Assembly (NCBI GenBank): GCA_046462535.1
Contig: JBKGVF010000024.1
Coordinates: forward strand, 106,158-170,157
Direction of reading: 5' to 3'
From: JAAZCI01 sp046462535
GTDB taxonomy: Bacteria; Pseudomonadota; Gammaproteobacteria; Cardiobacteriales; Wohlfahrtiimonadaceae
Length of the DNA stretch: 64,000 nucleotides
This document shows positions 49,227-57,675 of this stretch, one piece after another (within the stretch, counting starts at the first letter, position 1; each line of letters starts with the position of its first letter). The notes below the pieces were generated by a model, which saw only the letters and a program-made list of their open reading frames with translations, made no database searches and was not told the origin of the DNA. The position numbers were made by a program, and so were the translations under genes.

Positions 49227-50615
49227 ATGGCTAATACCTTTGACGTATTAAATCCCGCGACTGGGGAAGTTGTAGAAAAAGTCCATATCAATTCCGAGCA
49301 AGAGGTGCTTGATGCGATTGAGCGTGGTCATAAAGCATTTCAAACCTGGTCAAAAACAACTGCATATCATCGCTCTGATCTAATCATGAAGTGGGTTGCA
49401 CTAATTGAAGAGAATATGGATGAGCTAGCAGAGTTATTAACAAAAGAGAATGGTAAGCCTTTAGCTGAGTCTGTTGGTGAGCTTAAGTCTGGCAACTCAT
49501 ATATCAAGTGGTATGCCGAAGAAGCAAAACGTATCTATGGTCGTACCGTTCCATCCGATGTTGAAAATAAGCGCATCTTTGTTACGCGCCAACCCATTGG
49601 AATGGTCGCTTCTATTACTCCCTGGAACTTCCCTTCATCAATGCTCTCCCGTAAAGCAGCTCCTGCTCTAGCTGCGGGATGTACTTTCATTACTAAACCC
49701 GCAAGTGAGACACCTCTCTCAACAATGCGCTTAGTAGATCTTGCACATGAAGCTGGTATTCCTAAGGATGTAATTCAGTATGTGAATGGTGGTGGGCGTG
49801 AAATTGGAGAGCTCTTCACCTCAAGCCCTTATATTAAGAAGATTACCTTCACAGGCTCTACTCCTGTAGGTAAATTACTTGTTCGCAACGGTGCTGATAC
49901 CTTAAAGCATATGACGATGGAGCTAGGTGGGCACGCCCCCTTTATCGTAACAAAAGATGCTGATATCGATCAGGCTGTTGAAGAGACAATGTTTGCTAAA
50001 TATCGTAATGCTGGCCAAGCATGTATCGCCGCAAACCGCTTCATCGTTCATGAGGATGTCGCCGATGAGTTCGCAGAGAAGTTAGCTGCCAAAACTAAAG
50101 AGCTGAAAGTAGGCAATGGTCTTGATGAGGGTGTTGATATTGGTCCATTAATCAATAAATCCAGCTTCGATAAAATTAAGGCGCAAATCGATGATGCCAA
50201 AGCAAAAGGGGCAAAAGTTCTCGCCGGTGATAAGTATGAAGCGGATGATGAGAATGAGATCTACTATCTCTACCCCACTGTATTAACAGGCGTTACTTCT
50301 GACATGGTTATTATGAAAGAGGAGACCTTTGGTCCGGTCGCTCCTATCACTACATTTAAGACGTTAGAAGAAGCAGTGAAAATCGCTAATGATACTGAGT
50401 ATGGTTTAGCGGGATACTTCTTCACTAATGACTATAAAGAAGGGCTCTATCTCAATGAGAATCTCGACTTTGGTATTATCGGATGGAATAACGGCGCTGT
50501 AACAGTAGCTCAAGCTCCATTTGGTGGTATGAAAGAGAGTGGAATGGGCCGTGAAGGTGGCCCTGAAGGGATTGAGCCATACTTAGAGACTAAATATACG
50601 TCAATTCAATTCTAA
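49227..50615 (+). CDS. gabD: Succinate-semialdehyde dehydrogenase
   Basis: Oxidises succinate semialdehyde, the GabT product, to succinate for the TCA cycle. The start is the ATG at 49227 after AAGGAG (49212-49217); an upstream TTG at 49170 overlaps the promoter. The 462 residues have the aldehyde dehydrogenase fold: ITPWNFPSSMLSRKAAPALA, FTGSTPVGK, catalytic E232 (MELGGHAPF) and C266 (GQACIAANRF), then ETFGPVAPI and GMKESGMGREGG. Acting on succinate semialdehyde is inferred from the cluster and family similarity to GabD; other medium-chain aldehydes are possible. Confidence 0.92.
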   Translation: MANTFDVLNPATGEVVEKVHINSEQEVLDAIERGHKAFQTWSKTTAYHRSDLIMKWVALIEENMDELAELLTKENGKPLAESVGELKSGNSYIKWYAEEAKRIYGRTVPSDVENKRIFVTRQPIGMVASITPWNFPSSMLSRKAAPALAAGCTFITKPASETPLSTMRLVDLAHEAGIPKDVIQYVNGGGREIGELFTSSPYIKKITFTGSTPVGKLLVRNGADTLKHMTMELGGHAPFIVTKDADIDQAVEETMFAKYRNAGQACIAANRFIVHEDVADEFAEKLAAKTKELKVGNGLDEGVDIGPLINKSSFDKIKAQIDDAKAKGAKVLAGDKYEADDENEIYYLYPTVLTGVTSDMVIMKEETFGPVAPITTFKTLEEAVKIANDTEYGLAGYFFTNDYKEGLYLNENLDFGIIGWNNGAVTVAQAPFGGMKESGMGREGGPEGIEPYLETKYTSIQF

Positions 50616-50643
50616 ACAATAATATTCTTAAATAGTAGAATTC

Positions 50644-50681
50644 AAAGAGAGCTAATTAATAATCATTAGCTCTCTTTTTTT
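50644..50681 (+). terminator. Intrinsic terminator after gabD
   Basis: AAAGAGAGCTAAT (50644-50656) and ATTAGCTCTCTTT (50665-50677) form a perfect 13-bp stem with an 8-nt loop followed by further T. It lies between gabD and the convergent symporter gene. Confidence 0.92.
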
Positions 50682-50700
50682 ATCTCTACTCCTTACTCTT

Positions 50701-52059
50701 CTATTTGGTTCGTAAAATCCACGCGATGAAGAAGGTGAGAGGAAGAATAAAGAGCGTGGGAGTATAGAAAGGATGTAAAGGCTCAGAAAAACCGATTACA
50801 TCTACCCACACCGTCCTACTAGTTATAATAAAGAGTGTACTACTAATCGAAGCAAAAAGGAGCATATAGAATGCCGCACGCTCATTAAAAGAGGAGATAA
50901 AAAATTGGCAGAAAAGCAGAGGGAAATGAGCACTAGCTGCCCATGAAAAAGCGATGCCAAACAGAAAAGCTAAGTTAACCCCCTCAAAAAGAGTAGCTAG
51001 GCCTCCCCCTATCAGAAAGAGGAGTAAAATAGAGAGGCGTGCAACAATAAGATTATTCTTTAATTTAGGCCAAATGAGCGGAATTAAATCTTGACTTAAG
51101 CTCGCACTAGCAGCCATTACTAATCCGGCAATGACCGCTAATATGGTTACCAATACTACAAATGCCAGTAACCATTTAAATGTCTCACCCCCAAGTAATG
51201 TTGCTAAATGGAGCAGCGCCATATTACTTCCACCAGATAGTGTTTCTCCAAAGAAGAGTAGATAGGCACCGAAACCAATGATTAGATTTAATGTAAAAAA
51301 GAGTGCAATAAGAAAAGTAGCTCCTGCTGCTGACCATGTTGCTGACCGTCTATCACGCACAGTAAAAAAACGCATTAAAACATGGGGAAGTCCTAACAAG
51401 CCTAGCAATAACCCTAACACAAGGGACGCTTGTTCCCAGCCGGAAGCAATTTTTGAGCTAGGCATAAACCCCATACCCTCATCTAACAGGGCAATTTCAT
51501 GCCACAATTGAGCAGGAGAGTAGTTAAACTGGTGTAAAAGAAGTATTAAAATAATCCCGGCAAAGAGAAAAAGAATAATAGCCTTAATGCTCTGTACTTT
51601 AGTTGTTGCCTTCATCCCACCAAAAAGCACTAATCCTAATGTTAATAGAGTCACCACAAACAGTGCAACGGTATACTCGATATTTAGAAGAACCTTCAGC
51701 AGAACCCCTGCTCCCATCAATTGAACTAGAAGATAGAAGAGAGAGATCAATAGTGAGGTAATGCCACTTAAAAGTGTTAAGCGTCTACTCTCAAAGCGGT
51801 TAGCCAAAACTCCGGTTACTGTAAATGCCTCTGATGCTCGCAACTTATCTGCAAAAAGAACCAAAAGTAGAGGCCAACCAAACAGAGTTGCAACTGCATA
51901 AAAGAGTGAGTCCATTCCCTGACTAAAATACATTGCAATAGAGCCAAGAAAAGCGGCTGCAGAGAGATAATCTCCCGATAAAGCTAAGGCGTTCTCTCCT
52001 GCGCCAATCGATCGATTGGCTAAATAAAATTGATCTGTTCCTCTCCCCTTACTACTCAT
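50701..52059 (-). CDS. Sodium:solute symporter (ActP-like), N-terminally short
   Basis: SSS-family permease of 452 residues with about twelve helices. I set the start at the ATG at 52059 (MSSKGRGTDQFYLANRSIGA), which overlaps the stop of the upstream small gene in ATGAGTAG; the longer frame to 52107 adds only a polar stretch. Family features are TDQFYLANRS, ALSGDYLSAAAFLGSIAMYF, and LGLPHVLMRFFTVRD. In ActP a transmembrane helix precedes the TDFYxAGR segment; here the protein begins at that segment, so helix 1 is missing or supplied by the small upstream protein. Acetate or another short carboxylate is a plausible substrate. Confidence 0.82.
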   Translation of the reverse strand: MSSKGRGTDQFYLANRSIGAGENALALSGDYLSAAAFLGSIAMYFSQGMDSLFYAVATLFGWPLLLVLFADKLRASEAFTVTGVLANRFESRRLTLLSGITSLLISLFYLLVQLMGAGVLLKVLLNIEYTVALFVVTLLTLGLVLFGGMKATTKVQSIKAIILFLFAGIILILLLHQFNYSPAQLWHEIALLDEGMGFMPSSKIASGWEQASLVLGLLLGLLGLPHVLMRFFTVRDRRSATWSAAGATFLIALFFTLNLIIGFGAYLLFFGETLSGGSNMALLHLATLLGGETFKWLLAFVVLVTILAVIAGLVMAASASLSQDLIPLIWPKLKNNLIVARLSILLLFLIGGGLATLFEGVNLAFLFGIAFSWAASAHFPLLFCQFFISSFNERAAFYMLLFASISSTLFIITSRTVWVDVIGFSEPLHPFYTPTLFILPLTFFIAWILRTK

Positions 52060-52261
52060 ATTTCTCCCCCTGCCCTCTCTCCCTCCAAGCAAAAAGTAAT
52101 GCGACACATACCCCCCACCACATTACTAAAACACCTAATAATAATGAGAGGGGCCAACCTAAAAATGAACGTGCTGCCATCGACTCTGGTAACTGATTTA
52201 AAAGTAAATAATAGAGCCCCATTGGTATAAGCAGTAATAGTAAATAGTTTATTCGATACAC
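52052..52261 (-). CDS. DUF485-like small membrane protein, symporter partner
   Basis: A 69-residue protein with two hydrophobic helices (YLLLLLIPMGLYYLLL and GWPLSLLLGVLVMWWGVCVALLF) ending in a charged AWRERGQGEKYE tail. Size, topology and position fit DUF485/DUF4212 proteins, which are encoded immediately upstream of ActP-type symporters. Its last codons overlap the symporter start by eight bases, so the two are coupled. Its second helix might also serve as the helix 1 missing from the symporter. The ATG has no strong ribosome site. Confidence 0.7.
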   Translation of the reverse strand: MYRINYLLLLLIPMGLYYLLLNQLPESMAARSFLGWPLSLLLGVLVMWWGVCVALLFAWRERGQGEKYE

Positions 52262-52362
52262 AATAAATTCCTTCCCCTACCCCTTTTTTAAATAGAGTAG
52301 ATTCCTGTAGAATAGATGATTCTCTATCATACACTAATTATTTTCTTTGAAGGATTAACTCC

Positions 52363-53148
52363 ATGGCGGCAAAAGATATCGTTCTCCCCTCATTTTTTGA
52401 TTATCCATATGAGACGATCAATCCCTTGCGCTCAAGGAGAACAGAGCAGGAGTATCCATTCTTTGATCATCTAATCCCCGATGAGGTTACCTACGATAGG
52501 TTAGTAGAAGAGCAGTATCTGCAGCTCCTGCAAGAGGGAAAAACCGAGGGTTTTACCCCAGTTATTGTTATTGCCGATGAAACATTGATCGGTTTTTTTG
52601 CACTCACATTAGCAGAATATAAGTGTGCAACACTCTCTGAGCTAGCTCCCCTCTTTATTCAAGAGTCAAAACAGATCGATGGTAAAAAACTTCTAGAAAA
52701 ACGGCTACCTAAAGAGCATTTAACAGGTCACCCAGATATTATTGGCTCATTTTCGGGAGTAGAAGCAAATCACCACCTTTTAACCCTACTCGATAATCCC
52801 CACTTTTTAAAAGAGAGCTTAGTCATTGCTAAAATCCCAACTCTAAATTATAGCGAGATTCCCGCCTACCTGCCGATGGGAGGATTCAATTACTGTCCCA
52901 CTCCAGCAGAGCAAATTGCTATCTTTAACGAGTGGATTACCCCTTATGATGCTCGACCAGCACTTATTACTGCCGACAGTTGGGAGCTTGCCGTAGGCAA
53001 TCCCCCCATTACTGAAGAGGAGGCAGAAAAATTAGCCATCATGCAGATACAATTTTCAGAAGACCTTCTACTACAAGGAACAGGTGATCTTAGAACATTA
53101 GCCAGCACCCTTATTGATTCTAGTTACTGGTATTTTTGGTGGGATTAA
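52363..53148 (+). CDS. DUF4253-domain protein
   Basis: A 261-residue soluble protein with no signal peptide. The C-terminal part from about residue 150 shows the DUF4253 pattern: IPTLNYSEIPAYLPMGGFNY, CPTPAEQIAIFNEWITPYDA, SWELAVGNPPITEEEAEKLA and the diagnostic ending SYWYFWWD. The first half is less conserved. DUF4253 proteins occur in many bacteria, sometimes beside secretion-linked genes, but have no assigned biochemical role. AAGGA precedes the ATG. It stands alone between the leftward symporter pair and mgtE. Confidence 0.85.
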   Translation: MAAKDIVLPSFFDYPYETINPLRSRRTEQEYPFFDHLIPDEVTYDRLVEEQYLQLLQEGKTEGFTPVIVIADETLIGFFALTLAEYKCATLSELAPLFIQESKQIDGKKLLEKRLPKEHLTGHPDIIGSFSGVEANHHLLTLLDNPHFLKESLVIAKIPTLNYSEIPAYLPMGGFNYCPTPAEQIAIFNEWITPYDARPALITADSWELAVGNPPITEEEAEKLAIMQIQFSEDLLLQGTGDLRTLASTLIDSSYWYFWWD

Positions 53149-53182
53149 TAAAAGATAAATAAGCACCTAATCGATATAAAGA

Positions 53183-53207
53183 GTGAGCGGGGATTGCGCC
53201 CGCTCAC
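53183..53207 (+). terminator. GC-rich hairpin between DUF4253 gene and mgtE
   Basis: GTGAGCGGG (53183-53191) and CCCGCTCAC (53199-53207) pair perfectly with a 7-nt loop between two convergent genes. There is no T-run on either side, so it may act as a weak terminator or only protect 3' ends. Confidence 0.5.
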
Positions 53208-53231
53208 AATCTTAAATATCAAATATCTCTA

Positions 53232-54302
53232 CTAAAGCAGATGGGCTACTGTCTCTGCCAATTCGACCACTTCATCCATTCCAATAATTGTATTGGCAAT
53301 ACCAAAATAGATAAAGACTCCTACAATATCACATATCGAGGTAATTAATGGTCCGCTAGCGGTTGCAGGATCAAAATTAAGCTTAGTAAAGATGAAGGGG
53401 AGTGAGAGCCCGATGATGCTTCCAATCATCACAACGACAACCATTGTAAGTGCAACAACGATCGCAATATCCACCCCACCACGGAGTAGACCCACTACTG
53501 AAACCGCCATTGCCATAGTGAATCCTAAGAGACCTGCTACTAATGACTCTTTACCGATCATCTTAAACCAATCTCGCATTTTAACTTCTCCCAGCGCCAT
53601 CGCTCTAATCACTAATGTGGCTGATTGAGCACCTGCATTTCCACCACTATCTACTAGTAACGGAAGAAAGAAGACTAAAGCGACGTTGTTCTCAATAAGC
53701 TCCTCATAGGTCGCGATGCCTGCCCCAGAGAAGACATTCATAAAGACCAAAACCACTAGCCAGACAACCCGCTTCCGATAGAGCAAGTTAATAGGCGCTT
53801 TCAAAAGACCTAAATCGAGATAACTCTCCCCCTCTTTTGTCGGCTTGACCTGAGTCACTGATGCCATTTTATGGAGATCTTCTGTTACCTCTTGCTCAAT
53901 GACATCAAGCATTGTCTCAACATGGATCACTCCTAAAATATACCCTTCACGACTCACAACAGGAATAGTTACCAGATCCGTATCCTGGAATATCTTTGCT
54001 GCATTCTCCTGATCCATATCGGAACGTAACTGAATGAGATTTTTTTTCATAAAGCGCTTTAACGGCTGACGTCCACTAGCCGCTAAGAGCTCCCGCATGG
54101 CAACCACTCCAACTAAACGCTCTTCATCATCAATAACATAAACATAGTGAATATCCTCTCGCCCTTCAAGATTATCCCGCAGATAATCAATCGCTTGATC
54201 TGCTGTGTAATCTTCAGTGAGCGCAATATAATCACCCGTCATTAAAGAGCCGGCTGTCTCTGCCCCAAATTTCATATTGATATCTTGAATAACCACAAGC
54301 AT
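53232..54302 (-). CDS. mgtE: Magnesium transporter MgtE, lacking the N-terminal MgtE_N domain
   Basis: Mg2+ channel of the inner membrane. The 356 residues begin directly before the ETAGSLMT linker, then have the CBS pair (YVYVIDDEERLVGVVAMREL near 53-72; VVSREGYILGVIHVETML) and the five-helix pore domain with PLLVDSGGNAGAQSATLVIR and the pore segment PATASGPLITSICDIVG. Ordinary MgtE proteins are about 450 residues and carry an additional N-terminal helical Mg-sensing domain, absent here. AAGGAG upstream of the ATG argues that this start is genuine. Upstream lies an M-box riboswitch and two terminator hairpins. Confidence 0.93.
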   Translation of the reverse strand: MLVVIQDINMKFGAETAGSLMTGDYIALTEDYTADQAIDYLRDNLEGREDIHYVYVIDDEERLVGVVAMRELLAASGRQPLKRFMKKNLIQLRSDMDQENAAKIFQDTDLVTIPVVSREGYILGVIHVETMLDVIEQEVTEDLHKMASVTQVKPTKEGESYLDLGLLKAPINLLYRKRVVWLVVLVFMNVFSGAGIATYEELIENNVALVFFLPLLVDSGGNAGAQSATLVIRAMALGEVKMRDWFKMIGKESLVAGLLGFTMAMAVSVVGLLRGGVDIAIVVALTMVVVVMIGSIIGLSLPFIFTKLNFDPATASGPLITSICDIVGVFIYFGIANTIIGMDEVVELAETVAHLL

Positions 54303-54334
54303 TCTCCTTCTTATCTTTTTATTTGCATAAAAAC

Positions 54335-54355
54335 GACAGTCGCTCGGCGACTATC
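54335..54355 (-). terminator. Terminator-like hairpin immediately before the mgtE ribosome site
   Basis: On the minus strand GATAGTCGC and GCGACTGTC pair with one mismatch around a CGA loop, followed by GTTTTTATG. It is about 30 bases before the mgtE start, close enough to block or couple with translation. Confidence 0.55.
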
Positions 54356-54473
54356 ATCGATAATATTTTGCTTGGTTGAGCCTTAGATCCATCTATAAAG
54401 ATGGTTAACGCTCCGATCATTCCAACGAGGAAGGGTGCATCACCAAGATAAGCGATGCGAATCTGTAGTCAAT

Positions 54474-54503
54474 AAAAAAGCCCTTCCATATGGGAGGGCT
54501 TTT
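54474..54503 (-). terminator. Expression-platform terminator of the M-box
   Basis: On the minus strand AAAAGCCCTCCCATATGGAAGGGCTTTT contains 9-bp arms with an inner CCATATGG extension, followed by TTTTTTATTG. It lies about 60 bases downstream of the riboswitch core and about 170 before mgtE, where a magnesium-dependent terminator is expected. Confidence 0.8.
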
Positions 54504-54560
54504 ATCAATGACCGCTGCCTAAAAGAGAGTGCTCCTCTCTTAGCATATCGATAAATATCT

Positions 54561-54724
54561 CCCCTTTCGTAAAGTTTTAGCACTATGTGGCATGGATGTG
54601 ATGTCATCTCACCGGCTACATTAGATACAACCTTAGCTCGATTGTCTCTGTTGACCCATTGGTGTCTCTCGACGTTTCTGGGCAGTAGCTTCTCTCCACA
54701 TAGGAGCCTCACCTAACGAGGATG
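54561..54724 (-). promoter_or_regulatory. M-box (ykoK) magnesium riboswitch
   Basis: Read leftward, the sequence contains the conserved M-box blocks in order: CCTCGTTAGGTGAGGCTCCT, then TGGAGAGAAGCTACTGCCCA, then CACCAATGGGTCAACAGAGA, a variable hairpin, and finally CATGCCACATAGTGCTAAAA with closing ACGAAAGG. These match the Bacillus ykoK/mgtE leader block by block. At high Mg2+ the folded element favours the downstream terminator and turns mgtE off. End positions are accurate to a few bases. Confidence 0.93.
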
Positions 54725-54892
54725 ATCAACAGCAGATCATTAATAATTAAGATCTCTGCTGAACAAAATATTGTAAGAAGCCTACCCTGTTACAAGGGGT
54801 AATGCAACCTTTTTTCTCCAATCGCTAAAAAGAGAGTCACTCTACTGATCATCAAGGTTATATTCAGGGATTCGATGAGTCTTAAATCCCCT

Positions 54893-54921
54893 CAGACAAA
54901 TGTTCGGTTTATGCGTATAAT
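54893..54921 (+). promoter_or_regulatory. Candidate leuS promoter
   Basis: CAGACA (54893-54898), a 17-base spacer and a perfect -10 TATAAT (54916-54921) lie about 97 bases before leuS. The leader holds a short hairpin GCCTGA (54953-54958) with TCAGGC (54969-54974). The rest of the 290 bases between the M-box and leuS shows only a dyad CAGCAGA/TCTGCTG (54729-54763) that may belong to the mgtE promoter. Confidence 0.45.
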
Positions 54922-55017
54922 AATGAGCTATTAAAATTGTCAATATTTAGGGCCTGACAGATCAATACTCAGGCTATTTTCAATCACTATGTTATTTAAG
55001 CGATAAAGGATTATTTG

Positions 55018-57606
55018 ATGAAACCATCCTATAAAGCCACCGTAGTTGAACCAATTGCTCAGCGCTATTGGGAAGAGACGGACTCTTTTAAAGTTAAGGA
55101 TAAGACAGATAAACCAAACTATTACTGTCTCTCAATGTTTCCCTACCCTTCTGGTCGCCTCCATATGGGGCATGTTCGTAACTATACGATAGGGGATGTT
55201 ATCACCCGCTATAAAATGATGAGTGGGTATAATGTCATGCAACCTATTGGCTGGGACTCTTTTGGTATGCCTGCAGAAAATGCTGCTATTGATAATCAAG
55301 TCTCACCCTACTCATGGACACAAAAAAATATTGTCTATATGCGCCAACAGTTTAAAGAGCTTGGGTTTGGCTTCGATTGGTCCCGAGAGTTCTCCACTTG
55401 TGACCCTGAATATTACCGCTGGGAGCAATGGTTCTTTTTAAAGCTCTATGAGAAAGGGATTATCTACCGTAAAAATGGCGTTGTGAATTGGGATCCTGTT
55501 GATCAGACCGTTCTAGCTAATGAACAAGTGATCGATGGAAGAGGATGGCGATCGGATGCACTAGTTGAGCGTCGCGAAATCCCAATGTATTACTTTAAAA
55601 TCACCGATTATGCTGAGGAGCTTCTTGAGGACCTTAAACTTCTTGAGGAGTGGCCAGAGCAGGTGCGCACCATGCAAGAAAACTGGATCGGTCGCTCAGA
55701 AGGAATGGAAGTAGCCTTCCTTTACAACGAAGAGAAGCTCAATGTTTTTACAACGCGTCCCGATACTTTAATGGGTGTAACCTACGTTGCTGTAGCACCA
55801 GAACATCCCATTGCCACTGAAGCAGCAAAGAGGAATCCAGAGCTGGAAAAATTTATTAAGTCGTGCCAAACAACAGGAACAAGTGAAGCTGACTTTGCTA
55901 CCCAAGAGTTAAAGGGGATGGCTACAGGGGAATCTGCTATCCATCCACTGACGGGAGAAGAGGTTCCTATCTGGGTTGCCAACTATGTGTTAATGGCCTA
56001 CGGAGAAGGAGCGGTGATGGCTGTTCCTGCACACGATGAGCGTGATTTTAAATTCGCGACACAATATAATCTCCCCATAAAGCCTGTAATCGATAGCGGT
56101 GCAGAAGATAGCTCCTATACTAAATGGGATCCTCTCTATGCAGAGCCTGGTACCTTAATCAATTCTGATACCTATGACGGGCTCTCTTTTGATGAGGCAT
56201 TTACCGCCATCGAAAAAGCATTAACAGAGCGAGGATTAGGTAAGAAGAAGGTGCAGTATCGCCTTAGGGATTGGGGAATCTCTCGTCAACGCTACTGGGG
56301 CTGCCCTATCCCGATAATTAACTGTGACAGCTGTGGACCAGTTCCTGTACCAGAAGAGGACCTTCCCGTTGTCTTACCTAATGATTGCATTCCTGATGGT
56401 TCAGGCAACCCATTAAATGACCTTGCTTCATTTACCGATGTAGCCTGCCCTAAATGTGGCGCTGATGCAAAGCGTGAAACCGACACAATGGATACCTTCG
56501 TTGAATCCTCTTGGTACTATGCTCGTTTTGCCTCAAGTAATTATGATCAAGGAATGATCGATCCAAAGCGGGCAGAAGAGTGGCTTCCTGTAGATCAATA
56601 TATTGGCGGTGTTGAGCATGCTATCTTACATCTCCTCTACTCTCGCTTCTTCCATAAGTTGATGCGCAATGAAGGACTTTTAGGTGATCCTAATAAGGTA
56701 GGACCCGAGCCATTTAAAGCGCTCCTAACCCAAGGAATGGTAGTCTCACCCTCCTTCTATCGACATACATCAAAAGGTTATGAGTGGTTTAATATTGACG
56801 ACCTAGATGTGCGCGAAAAAGATGGGGAGAAAGAGTATATACTTAAAGCGGACGGCAAACCTGTAACCTATTACGGTATTCAAAAGATGGGGAAATCGAA
56901 AAATAATGGTGTCGATCCTGAAGCAATTGTCTCTCAGTATGGTGCCGATGTATCCCGCCTCTTTATGATGTTTACCTCACCACCAGAGCAATCTCTCGAA
57001 TGGTCTGCCTCAGGTCTAGAGGGTGCTGAACGCTTCATTAATCGTCTATGGAATTTTGGCTATCAAAATCTAGCAGAGCTGAAAAGAGAGCAGATGCCAC
57101 TCAATCAGCTAAAAGATAAGCGCGCTAAAGAGATCAGACGTGCAGTCCATCAAGAACTTAAAAAAGCACTCTTTGACTATGAGCGTTTCCATTTTAATAC
57201 GGTGATCTCTGCTAATATGATCATCCTCAATAAGCTTAATGAGCTGCTAGATACCCCTGAACATAATGCTGTTAAGCAAGAGGGGTATAACATAATGCTC
57301 CGTCTATTAAGCCCCATTATTCCTCATGTAACACACGTTATTTGGAGTGAGATATTCGGCGGCGATATTCTCAAAGCAGAGCTACCTAAAGTCGATGAAG
57401 AAGCACTTGTAGCCGATGAAATTAAGTATATGGTACAAGTAAATGGTCGCTTAAGAGGTGAGATCATTGTCCCTGCAGATGCAGAAAAAGAGGCAATTGA
57501 AGAAGCTGCTTTAGCCAATGAAAATGCACAAAAATTTACTCAAGGAAAAGAGGTAACACGGATTATTGTTGTTCCTAATCGCCTCGTCAATATTGTTGTA
57601 AAGTAA
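55018..57606 (+). CDS. leuS: Leucyl-tRNA synthetase
   Basis: Charges tRNA-Leu. The start is the ATG at 55018 (MKPSYKATVVEPIAQRYWEE), seven bases after AAGGA; a TTG three bases upstream is less likely. The 862-residue class Ia enzyme has the HIGH motif as HMGH at 49-52 (PYPSGRLHMGHVRNYTIGD), an editing domain with TTRPDTLMGVTYVAVAPEH, the zinc-type CDSCG...CPKCG region, and the KMSKS loop as KMGKS at 623-627. The Gly in place of Ser in KMGKS is a variant. The anticodon-binding and C-terminal domains follow, ending VNIVVK. Confidence 0.97.
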   Translation: MKPSYKATVVEPIAQRYWEETDSFKVKDKTDKPNYYCLSMFPYPSGRLHMGHVRNYTIGDVITRYKMMSGYNVMQPIGWDSFGMPAENAAIDNQVSPYSWTQKNIVYMRQQFKELGFGFDWSREFSTCDPEYYRWEQWFFLKLYEKGIIYRKNGVVNWDPVDQTVLANEQVIDGRGWRSDALVERREIPMYYFKITDYAEELLEDLKLLEEWPEQVRTMQENWIGRSEGMEVAFLYNEEKLNVFTTRPDTLMGVTYVAVAPEHPIATEAAKRNPELEKFIKSCQTTGTSEADFATQELKGMATGESAIHPLTGEEVPIWVANYVLMAYGEGAVMAVPAHDERDFKFATQYNLPIKPVIDSGAEDSSYTKWDPLYAEPGTLINSDTYDGLSFDEAFTAIEKALTERGLGKKKVQYRLRDWGISRQRYWGCPIPIINCDSCGPVPVPEEDLPVVLPNDCIPDGSGNPLNDLASFTDVACPKCGADAKRETDTMDTFVESSWYYARFASSNYDQGMIDPKRAEEWLPVDQYIGGVEHAILHLLYSRFFHKLMRNEGLLGDPNKVGPEPFKALLTQGMVVSPSFYRHTSKGYEWFNIDDLDVREKDGEKEYILKADGKPVTYYGIQKMGKSKNNGVDPEAIVSQYGADVSRLFMMFTSPPEQSLEWSASGLEGAERFINRLWNFGYQNLAELKREQMPLNQLKDKRAKEIRRAVHQELKKALFDYERFHFNTVISANMIILNKLNELLDTPEHNAVKQEGYNIMLRLLSPIIPHVTHVIWSEIFGGDILKAELPKVDEEALVADEIKYMVQVNGRLRGEIIVPADAEKEAIEEAALANENAQKFTQGKEVTRIIVVPNRLVNIVVK

Positions 57607-57635
57607 TTGCTATAGCAACGATTATTACCTAAAAG

Positions 57636-57675
57636 AAAAAGAGCGGAAGAGGATCATCCCCCTTCCGCTCTTTTT
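57636..57675. terminator. Bidirectional terminator between leuS and recD
   Basis: AAAAAGAGCGGAAG (57636-57649) and CTTCCGCTCTTTTT (57662-57675) form a perfect 14-bp stem with a 12-nt loop, with A-run on the left and T-run on the right, so it works in both directions. It overlaps the recD stop codon. Confidence 0.88.

Noticed and set aside
52056..52334. Minus-strand 92-codon frame upstream of the symporter
   Set aside because: Runs in a different frame from the DUF485-like gene over the same bases, with less membrane-like composition and no ribosome site; the shorter frame fits a known symporter partner.
54440..54712. Minus-strand 90-codon open frame in the mgtE leader
   Set aside because: It lies over the M-box and terminator, whose sequence conservation explains it fully; no start with ribosome site.
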